A stretch of 64,000 bases of DNA from CALDTK01 sp965213735 (GTDB taxonomy: Bacteria > Bacteroidota > Bacteroidia > Chitinophagales > Saprospiraceae). The stretch is taken from positions 620,001 to 684,000 of the forward strand of contig CBDCAB010000005.1 in NCBI GenBank assembly GCA_965213735.1. The letters run 5' to 3'. Below, in pieces: positions 34,518 to 42,087 of the stretch. The translations under genes and the position numbers were made by a program. The notes under the pieces are model-generated. The model had not been told where the DNA came from. It did no database searches and saw only the letters and a list, made by a program, of their open reading frames with translations. Each line of letters begins with the position of its first letter. The stretch's first letter is position 1.

Positions 34518-35222
34518 ATGAAGCTGTTCATTTGTATTGCACATCTACTGCTGTCTTTGTCTGCATTGGCTGCAATAGATACGCTAAGACTGCTTCCCAC
34601 AAATATTAAACACTTTGGACTTTCCGTGTCCATTGATCCCTTAATGCTCACTCCCTATCTGATTGAGGAGTATGAATTGCCAAGTTATTGCGTACGGGCC
34701 TATGTACAGGTCAGTCCGCATATTCGACTGCGGGGATTGATAGGTCCAAGCTTTGCCCCGAAAAAGCTGAGCGATACCTTCGATAAACCTTGGGGAATGG
34801 CTGCTGGCGCCGGCGTTGATGTAACACTTTACAATACTGAACCTGTGCGTGTCTTTGTACACAGCGAGTATAGGAAAATGCGAGCCTCGTATGAAGTAGC
34901 CATATATCGGAGATCTATACATGATCGAGACATCTTCATCCAAGATCTTGCAACAGGAGATATCCGGGCAACAGAAATAGTTGTGGGCGTAGGCGTGCAA
35001 ATCTGTATATTTAAGTTTCTGAGTGTTGAGTTTGGCTTTTCGCCTAAGTATGTTCGCCGAGGCGTATTTACTGACAATAACTTGTATACCATACCTCGAT
35101 TGACTTCCAACGGCCCCTTTCCTGACGATCTATTTGCGTCACTCCTGGAAAGAAACACGTTTCATGAAAAGTTGCGATTTGATGGATATCTCGCATTGAA
35201 CATTAATTTGATAGGGAAATAG
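34518..35222 (+). CDS. Exported protein, possible small outer-membrane barrel
   Basis: 234 residues with a signal peptide ending ALAA. Alternating strands such as VRAYVQVSPHIRLRGLIG, GAGVDVTLYN and a C-terminal FDGYLALNINLIGK resemble an 8-10 strand porin-like barrel, but no family was recognised. It is paired with the lipoprotein gene immediately upstream, which suggests a shared envelope role. Confidence 0.7.
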   Translation: MKLFICIAHLLLSLSALAAIDTLRLLPTNIKHFGLSVSIDPLMLTPYLIEEYELPSYCVRAYVQVSPHIRLRGLIGPSFAPKKLSDTFDKPWGMAAGAGVDVTLYNTEPVRVFVHSEYRKMRASYEVAIYRRSIHDRDIFIQDLATGDIRATEIVVGVGVQICIFKFLSVEFGFSPKYVRRGVFTDNNLYTIPRLTSNGPFPDDLFASLLERNTFHEKLRFDGYLALNINLIGK

Positions 35223-35508
35223 GTTAGCACCCAGCACCCAGCACCCAAAAATCCGGTTACGCGTGCTTTAGCGCGCATAGCCTCGCAGTCCAAAAGCTGT
35301 GAGCAGGTGCTCGACCTGTGAGGTATTGCAGCACCCAGGCCTAGCACCCAGCACCCAGCACCCAGCACCCAGCACCCTTAAACTACCATTTCCATCCCAT
35401 AATCCAAAGCCTGCAATTTGCTGAAGCAACACCCCCAGCAAAGCAAGTAATAGCCTATGGAGCGCACAAATGGTTGCCCGTCATGTTGTACTAGCCAAAC
35501 CCCCTACT
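35223..35508. repeat. Heptamer tracts and 27-bp repeat copy 2
   Basis: CAGCACC heptamers at about 35225-35249 and 35334-35375 flank the 27-bp repeat at 35252-35278, which is identical to 25123-25149. No gene. Confidence 0.8.
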
Positions 35509-35775
35509 ATGGCAAGCTCAGACACCACCACCGACCACTCCACCATCAAGCGCTGGGCCAAAGAGCATGATGGCATTCCTACTCGCATCAAAGACACCGG
35601 CAAAGGCAAGGGCGGCGGAGTACTGCGCATTCACTTTCCAGAGGCTTCGGAAGATGATGAAAACTTTGAGAAGATTGAATGGGAGGCTTTCTTCCGCACC
35701 TTCGACGACAGTAAGCTCGCTTTCCTGCACTCGACAGATAAGGATTCTACCTTTCACAAGTTCGTAAATCGCTAG
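35509..35775 (+). CDS. Small soluble protein, conserved-looking, function unknown
   Basis: 88 residues from the ATG at 35509 (the frame is open 39 bases further up). Pattern: TIKRWAKEHDGIPTRIKDTG, then GVLRIHFPEASEDDENFEKIEW, then FFRTFDDSKLAFLH. I recognise this as a small uncharacterised bacterial family sometimes named after glucan branching enzyme without basis. It is highly charged and probably cytoplasmic. Confidence 0.75.
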   Translation: MASSDTTTDHSTIKRWAKEHDGIPTRIKDTGKGKGGGVLRIHFPEASEDDENFEKIEWEAFFRTFDDSKLAFLHSTDKDSTFHKFVNR

Positions 35776-35821
35776 AGAGAAAATGTGTATTGCTAAGGTG
35801 AGATTTGCTTAGGCCATCATC

Positions 35822-36256
35822 CTACAACATCGCCTTGAGAATCAAATCCACGCGCCGGTTGTTGAGTTTGCCTTCCCAGGTAGCATTATCAAACACCGGA
35901 GCCCCCTCACCGAGCGGCAACATCTCAATCGCTCCCTCTTCAACAGCAAATTCCAACAGGAGTCGCTTTACTGCCTGTGTGCGCGCTGCTGCAAGGCGCA
36001 GGTTGTACTCCTCACTGCCAATATCATCAGTATGACCTTGTAGCTGAATCCCATAATGATGCAAGGCTGGTATTTGCTTTAAAAACGCATCGACACGCGA
36101 CCGTTCTTCCACATCTATGTACGCGCTGCCCCCACCAAAGAAGATACTGTGTTGACTTAAATGAACTTCCTGAGCGCCTACTGCATGAACTGAAGCAAGT
36201 AGCACGACAGCTACATAAAGATGGTGTGTGAGCACAGAAGAATAACGCAAGAACAC
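35822..36256 (-). CDS. Minimal OmpA-domain exported protein
   Basis: 144 residues: a signal peptide ending VGAQ, then one OmpA-like domain (IQLQGHTDDIGSEEYNLRLAAAR, NNRRVDLIL). No barrel or other domain. It probably binds peptidoglycan in the periplasm. Confidence 0.85.
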   Translation of the reverse strand: MFLRYSSVLTHHLYVAVVLLASVHAVGAQEVHLSQHSIFFGGGSAYIDVEERSRVDAFLKQIPALHHYGIQLQGHTDDIGSEEYNLRLAAARTQAVKRLLLEFAVEEGAIEMLPLGEGAPVFDNATWEGKLNNRRVDLILKAML

Positions 36257-36529
36257 TGGACTCCGTTGAGCTACTTCCTCCTGCCGCTAAAGTAAAATCT
36301 ACTAAGTGGTGAGGTCGAAGATTGTCTGAAATTCATGAGCTTCGGGCTACAAAGCTCAACCCCGCGCGGCACAATCGTTGGAATAAGGTCCGCTAGTGCT
36401 AGCCCTTGGAGCAGAATCTACCGAGCAATATCGTAAAATGGGCTTACCGCTCGAGTAGTTAAGCGAAAATCTTGTGCGAGCAACTTCGCTGCTTACCTTG
36501 TTGAGGAAGGAGCACGAAAAGCAATAACT

Positions 36530-37405
36530 ATGGAGTACAGAAGATTTACTCAACCTGCTGAGGCACACAAAGCCTATAATTCGCTGTACGGCATCGTCAA
36601 AGGCATATTAGCCGATAAAGAAGTTACTGAGGAAGAAAAGGCGGAGCTCAAGCTTTGGATAGCGCATCATAGTCACTTGGCCAAAAAAGATCCTTTTAAA
36701 GAGGTAATTGCAGGAGTGGAACGGCATTTTAAGTATTGTTCGAGTGATACCGAGGAAGATTTGTTTTGGTTGCTCGACAAGTTGGGGCAGGATTTTACCT
36801 ACTATAAGCGTGAGACTTCTGCATTTCAACGCTTGGCGGGCATTTGCCACGGAATATTAGCTGATGGAACACTTAAAGATGAGGAGGTTCATATGCTCAA
36901 CGATTGGCTAACCACAAATGCGAGTCTCAATTCCCTCTGGCCTTATGATGAGGTAGTGAGCCACGTAACGAATGTTCTTGCAGACCAGGTCATAACGGAC
37001 GAAGAGCGAAAGCAACTCATCGGACACCTCTCTTCCCTATGCTCAATATACGACGAGCAGACGGCTGCGAAACTTCATGCTGCCGCGGAAGATTCTCCGC
37101 TGCTTAATTATCTCGCAGTCGATCCGCACATCAGCTTCGAGGGTAAGCGCTTTTGTATAACTGGTGAATCCACATCGTATACGCAGGCCGAGTTAGCAGC
37201 GATGCTCATCAACCTTGGAGCTGAAGTGACAACTAGCGTGTCGCGCAAGACGGACTACCTGATTGTTTGCGATGGCAAAAACCCTTGCTGGTCCTATGCC
37301 TGCTACGGCAGAAAAGTCGAAAAAGCAATGCAGCTCAGGAAGCAGGGCATTCAGGTAATGCTGGTGCATGAAAATGATCTGCTCGATGCAGTCCGGGATT
37401 ATTAA
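36530..37405 (+). CDS. TerB-like plus BRCT domain protein
   Basis: 291 residues. The first 190 contain two repeats of a helical EF-like pattern (ILADKEVTEEEKAELKLWI and ILADGTLKDEEVHMLNDWL, and a third LADQVITDEERKQL) like TerB/DnaJ-adjacent helical domains. Residues about 200-290 are a BRCT domain (ISFEGKRFCITGES, NLGAEVTTSVSRKTDYLIVCD). BRCT domains act in DNA repair and protein recognition. The combination is uncommon; function is not assigned. Confidence 0.8.
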   Translation: MEYRRFTQPAEAHKAYNSLYGIVKGILADKEVTEEEKAELKLWIAHHSHLAKKDPFKEVIAGVERHFKYCSSDTEEDLFWLLDKLGQDFTYYKRETSAFQRLAGICHGILADGTLKDEEVHMLNDWLTTNASLNSLWPYDEVVSHVTNVLADQVITDEERKQLIGHLSSLCSIYDEQTAAKLHAAAEDSPLLNYLAVDPHISFEGKRFCITGESTSYTQAELAAMLINLGAEVTTSVSRKTDYLIVCDGKNPCWSYACYGRKVEKAMQLRKQGIQVMLVHENDLLDAVRDY

Positions 37406-37624
37406 GAGGAGAGTTTTTCCCTCCACCTTTACGGCCGCCCCACTGCCTGGACATGGATGCTCCATCTTCGCGAGCTCAGCGGCTGAGCGATGGTTCGGGC
37501 GGGCTTTGAAATGATTTACACATCAAACAGACCTACTCACGTAGGGATTAACAGCTTGTGCAGGTGACGCAAGTACAACTACTAGAACATGCTATAGCAG
37601 TGGCTTGTAGTTCGGCAAAGCAGA

Positions 37625-40342
37625 TTAGCCCACCTCCTCAACATCGACCTCCTCCACATCAGCATCGTCGATATCCTCTACAGCGTCAGTCGCCAAAGGA
37701 CGCGTGGGTAGATCGGGGTAGCCTGTCGATCCCGAAAATGGATCTTTAGAAAACGTTAGACCCTGCGCATTTACGTCGACATATACTGTGTCCCCAGCCA
37801 AGAACTTGCCCGCCAGCAAATGCTTAGATAGCTTGTCGACCAACTCGTTTTGCAGCACTCGACGCATTGGACGCGCACCGAATTGAGGCTCATAGCCAAG
37901 GTCTGACATAAACGTCAAGGCATTACCGCTCACACGCAGCACCAGCCCCTGGCGGTTAAGCATCTTCTCGACAGTACGCAACATTAACTTAGCCACCTGC
38001 TTTATCTCCTTGCGGTCGAGCGGTAAGAAGACGATACGATCATCAATGCGATTGAGAAACTCAGGTCGCACGTTTTGCTTTAAGCGCTCAAGAACTTCCA
38101 ACTTAGTGGTCTCCACTATTTCTGTTCGCTTCGTGTCGGCAACATTAGCAAGATCCTCGAAGTTCTCGAGAATAATATCTGCACCAATATTAGAGGTCAT
38201 GATGACTATCGTATTCTTAAAACTCGCCACCCTACCCTTATTATCGGTGAGGCGACCATCGTCAAGAACTTGCAGCAGAATATTGAAGGTATCTGGGTGT
38301 GCCTTCTCGATTTCATCGAGCAACACGATCGAGTAAGGCTTGCGCCGCACCGCTTCTGTGAGCTGCCCGCCCTCATCGTAACCAATATATCCCGGAGGCG
38401 CACCAACGAGTCGACTCACGCTGTGGCGCTCAGAATATTCTGACATATCGATGCGGGTAATCGCCGTCGGGTCATTGAAAAGTATGTCGGCGAGAGCTTT
38501 AGCAAGCTCGGTCTTGCCGACTCCTGTTGGACCTAAAAAGATGAATGATCCCAAAGGACGATTCTCATCCTGCAGCCCCGCCCGTGAGCGACGTACCGCA
38601 TCAGCAACTGCCTCCACAGCTTCATTCTGCCCAATGACGCGCTGATGTAGTTCTTCCTCTAGTCGCAGCAGTTTATCCTTTTCGGATTGCATCATTTTAG
38701 ATACTGGAATTCCAGTCATGCGAGCAATAGTTTCTGCAATATCATCGGCAGTTACTTGCTCGCGTGTGAAACGCTTATCTGCGGGTAATTCTTCGAGACG
38801 CTTCTCCTCGTTCTGGAGCATAGCGTTTTTCTCGGTAAGTTCTCCGTACCGAATCCGAGCTACTTCAGCAAAATTACCCTCCCGCTCGGCGCGTGCGGCG
38901 GCTTGCTCGAGATTTTCTATCTGCATCCGTAGCTCGTTAATCTGATCTACGATGTCCTTTTCTTGCTGCCAAATAGCAGTCACAGAATCAAGCTGCTGTT
39001 TGGCATTAGCTAAATCTTCTTCGAGCAGCTTTAGTTTTGCAGAATCATTCTCGCGCTTCAGCGCTTCTCGTTCAATTTCTAGTTGACGGACCCGCCGTTG
39101 TTGCTCATCTACTTCGTCTGGCACAGAATCTAATTCAAGGCGAAGTTTTGCGGAAGCTTCATCGATTAAATCAATAGCCTTGTCGGGTAGCTGTCGCTCA
39201 GTTACGTAGCGATGGCTTAATTGTGCAGCGGCAATGAGGGCCTCATCCAGAATCTCCACCTTGTGATACACCTCATACCGCTCCTGCAAGCCGCGAAGAA
39301 TGGAGATTGTATCTTCCACACTCGGCTCGTCGATTACCACAGTTTGGAAGCGGCGCACTAAAGCTTTATCGTTCTCAAAATACTTCTGATATTCATCGAG
39401 CGTGGTGGCGCCGACGGTACGCAGATCGCCGCGGGCAAGCGCTGGCTTGAGGATATTCGCCGCGTCCATAGCACCCTGGCCGCCACCAGCGCCGATGAGG
39501 GTATGAATCTCATCAATAAAGAGAATGACTTCACCTTCTGAGGCAGTTACCTCTTCAACAACCCCTTTAAGTCGCTCTTCGAATTCGCCTTTAAACTTGG
39601 CACCAGCAATAAGCGCAGCAATATCTAGAGCAAATATTTTCTTGGACTTTAGATTTTCAGGTACGTCTTGCTTTACGATACGCCATGCGATACCTTCAAC
39701 TATTGCCGTCTTACCTACACCAGGTTCGCCAATAAGTATTGGATTATTCTTTTTGCGGCGACTTAAGATGTGCAATGTGCGGCGAATCTCTTCATCACGA
39801 CCAATGATTGGATCGAGCTTACCCTGCTCAGCACGTTCATTGAGATTAATCGCAAATTTATTAAGTGCATTGTATGCTTCATCTGCACTTTGAGTATTAA
39901 CTTTTCGCCCTTTGCGCAGTTCGGCAATAGCAGCTTCAAGGTTTGAAGGTGTTGCGCCTTGATCTTGCAGCAAACGCGCAGCTTTATCCTTACCTTTAGC
40001 GATACCATGGAGAATCGCTTCGAGGCTTACATACTCGTCACCTAGGGTTTTAGCGAAAGCCTCACCATTATTAAGTGCAGCTTTAAAATCGGCTGTAGGA
40101 TAAGGACTCGAACCGCCCTCAACTTTAGGAAAACTGCTGAGAATAGTTTCGAGCTGGCCTTGAATCGCCGACATATTTGCGCCACACTTACCGAGCAAAA
40201 ATGCCGCTACACTTTCATCAGTCTGCAGCACGGCAGCCAGCAGATGCGCAGAGTCTACAGCTTGTTGCCCCCGCTGCTGCGCAAGTTGAGTCGCTGACTG
40301 AAGGACCTGTTGAGCCTTGATGGTGAGATTGTCTTGATTCAT
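37625..40342 (-). CDS. clpB: ATP-dependent disaggregase ClpB
   Basis: 905 residues from the ATG at 40342, the usual ClpB start (MNQDNLTIKAQQVLQSATQL). In order: Clp N-domain, AAA1 with GEPGVGKT (about 204), coiled-coil middle domain (about 410-525), AAA2 with GPTGVGKT (about 600), then a C-terminal domain ending in an acidic tail (DDADVEEVDVEEVG). ClpB works with DnaK to rescue aggregated proteins. No CIRCE or similar heat-shock operator was seen upstream. One dispersed word sits at 40047. Confidence 0.95.
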   Translation of the reverse strand: MNQDNLTIKAQQVLQSATQLAQQRGQQAVDSAHLLAAVLQTDESVAAFLLGKCGANMSAIQGQLETILSSFPKVEGGSSPYPTADFKAALNNGEAFAKTLGDEYVSLEAILHGIAKGKDKAARLLQDQGATPSNLEAAIAELRKGRKVNTQSADEAYNALNKFAINLNERAEQGKLDPIIGRDEEIRRTLHILSRRKKNNPILIGEPGVGKTAIVEGIAWRIVKQDVPENLKSKKIFALDIAALIAGAKFKGEFEERLKGVVEEVTASEGEVILFIDEIHTLIGAGGGQGAMDAANILKPALARGDLRTVGATTLDEYQKYFENDKALVRRFQTVVIDEPSVEDTISILRGLQERYEVYHKVEILDEALIAAAQLSHRYVTERQLPDKAIDLIDEASAKLRLELDSVPDEVDEQQRRVRQLEIEREALKRENDSAKLKLLEEDLANAKQQLDSVTAIWQQEKDIVDQINELRMQIENLEQAAARAEREGNFAEVARIRYGELTEKNAMLQNEEKRLEELPADKRFTREQVTADDIAETIARMTGIPVSKMMQSEKDKLLRLEEELHQRVIGQNEAVEAVADAVRRSRAGLQDENRPLGSFIFLGPTGVGKTELAKALADILFNDPTAITRIDMSEYSERHSVSRLVGAPPGYIGYDEGGQLTEAVRRKPYSIVLLDEIEKAHPDTFNILLQVLDDGRLTDNKGRVASFKNTIVIMTSNIGADIILENFEDLANVADTKRTEIVETTKLEVLERLKQNVRPEFLNRIDDRIVFLPLDRKEIKQVAKLMLRTVEKMLNRQGLVLRVSGNALTFMSDLGYEPQFGARPMRRVLQNELVDKLSKHLLAGKFLAGDTVYVDVNAQGLTFSKDPFSGSTGYPDLPTRPLATDAVEDIDDADVEEVDVEEVG

Positions 40343-40860
40343 GACTGAGCCTTTAGAGAAAGATGTTTGAAAAGTGCAGCGTGTTTGCACGTCCGCTCAC
40401 AAATTGCCAGTTACGCTTCCGCAAAACCAATTCCATTGCTAGTCTCCAGCCATTCCGTCGGCTTTCGCCAAAACGATCGGACATTATGTCACAGCTTTGT
40501 TGGCTGATGGTGATTTATGGCATGGCAGGTATGCATGTCATACCGTTCCGGATAAACGCTACCCTTTGCTAAGACTTAGATTCTCCCTCTTCGCAAGCTC
40601 AGGGGCCCAGCTTATATTAGGTGTCCCTCCCAAAGGGTCCTTCGCTCATGACGCTGTCACGCAGACGCCGTTATGCGGCTATGGCTATGCTGCGGGAGGG
40701 ATGCGTATGATAGCTGCATAGCAACGTCTAATTACGGAGCCCTCGATTTACCCGACGACCAGAGGCAAAGTAATCCCTTCTCTCAGTTCCCACCTTTCAC
40801 AGCCTGCGTGGCTTATTCTTCTGTTCTTACCCTTCTTTTGTAGCTTTAAAAGAATAGGCT

Positions 40861-40955
40861 ACCAGTCCGGCCGACGTCGTCCAACCGTTCAGGTAGAGCC
40901 GCGGCAGGCAAATATGATATTTATTAAGTTAGTTCGGTTGAACGACGTCTATTCT
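40861..40955. repeat. About 95-bp dispersed element, copy 2
   Basis: AGTCCGGCCGACGTCGTCC at the left, CGGTTGAACGACGTCTATTCT at the right and GGCAGGCAAAT in the middle match 33723-33816. The arms are partly inverted repeats. No coding capacity. Confidence 0.7.
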
Positions 40956-41427
40956 GATTGCTGATATGTTATGGCCGATTCCGCTTCGCCCTTTCCCCTG
41001 ACCACATCCATTGGTCACGCGGCTTACGGTGAAATGCTCAGAATGGAGTGGGTAGCTCAGTCTCTAGCGGTGTCTGAATTCGCGATAGCGGGGTAGCTCA
41101 TACAGTTGAAGCGTTACCGCACGTCGTGATTGCCCCTCAGTACTGCATGTGGGGATGGCACGTTTGGATCGCAGGTCGCAGGTAAACTTTCATACCAAAA
41201 TTAATAGGCCCCCTGACCTAACATCGTGGTAGCGGCCAGCCCCATAGCATGGGTCTCACTCGCTAAATCCTCCGGGTACCGCAATAGCATCAGCTGTCTA
41301 TTATTGATGCTCTGCCCGTAGGCAAATAACAAAAGTAAACTGAATGAATTACCAGGCCCCGGAGTAGGAAATATCCTGCCCGCAGGCACAGCAAGAAATT
41401 CATTTAAAGGATTGCACAGGCCCCGCC

Positions 41428-41447
41428 TGACCACAACATTGTGGTCA
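41428..41447. repeat. Palindrome TGACCACAAcaTTGTGGTCA
   Basis: Perfect 9-bp arms around CA. Related copies occur at 13505, 24105 (diverged), 25487 and 40999 (diverged), always intergenic. Confidence 0.75.
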
Positions 41448-41499
41448 AGCCCCGGAGAGGACATTATAGTACACCATTCATCTTCTATGAAAATCACTT

Positions 41500-41922
41500 T
41501 CAGTGATCAGCTTCCCAGAGCTTCACGCCATCTATTATATTTATACGTAACGCATGACTGACGGAGCCGCGTAAATCTACGAGATCAACATGGTCTATAC
41601 CTAATGCCATAGAAAGTTGATGGGCTAGTTGAAATCGAGCCGAACTAACCATTGGATGTCCATCATCTACGTAATACGCAATGTCATAATCACTGTTTGC
41701 TCCAACATATCGCGAGTCGCCGGCACGGCTTCCGTACAGCCAGATGGCCAGCGTATCTGGCACCGCCTCAAGGACAGCACGTACGATAAGTTCTTGTTGC
41801 TGATGAGAAATCACTGGGCTTAGGTAGGTTGTGGGTATGAGTTTTATCGAAAGCGGGAAAACAATTGTTAAGACGACACCAGATAAGTAATGAGTATTAT
41901 AAAGCGGAGTAATTGCTACCAC
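41500..41922 (-). CDS. MNT-type nucleotidyltransferase-domain protein
   Basis: 140 residues. The core is a minimal nucleotidyltransferase: LAIWLYGSRAGDSRYVGANSDYDIAYYV, carrying the GSRA and SDYD motifs that bind nucleotide and metal. Such proteins are often antitoxins that AMPylate HEPN toxins, but no HEPN gene is next to it. The first 36 residues do not look like the family and include a copy of the dispersed word, so a GTG at 41814 may be the real start. Confidence 0.75.
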   Translation of the reverse strand: MVAITPLYNTHYLSGVVLTIVFPLSIKLIPTTYLSPVISHQQQELIVRAVLEAVPDTLAIWLYGSRAGDSRYVGANSDYDIAYYVDDGHPMVSSARFQLAHQLSMALGIDHVDLVDLRGSVSHALRINIIDGVKLWEADH

Positions 41923-42087
41923 ATGCGACTGCTAATTGTATAATCGCTAGCTTTTGCCAAGCATTTCGGCTAATCAACTTCCAGCCTCAAGTGCTCAGCA
42001 AATAACACCGCTCAAAACCAGCACTTGCGCAGGCTAAGTGATAGCTTCGCAACTCCTTGAATCCCTCCATCGGCACCAGTGTCTCCT

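Larger units (their letters stand above)
40343..41499. other. Long intergenic region with small repeats, no convincing gene
   Basis: Two copies of the dispersed word lie 46 bases apart near 40415 and 40461; the second copy of the 95-bp element is at 40861-40955; palindromes of the TGACCACAA type lie near 40999 and 41428. An open frame on the minus strand at 41201-41497 crosses one palindrome and shows no family pattern. Confidence 0.6.

Noticed and set aside
41201..41497. 98-codon minus-strand frame
   Set aside because: It crosses a palindrome and low-complexity sequence with no family pattern or plausible start context.
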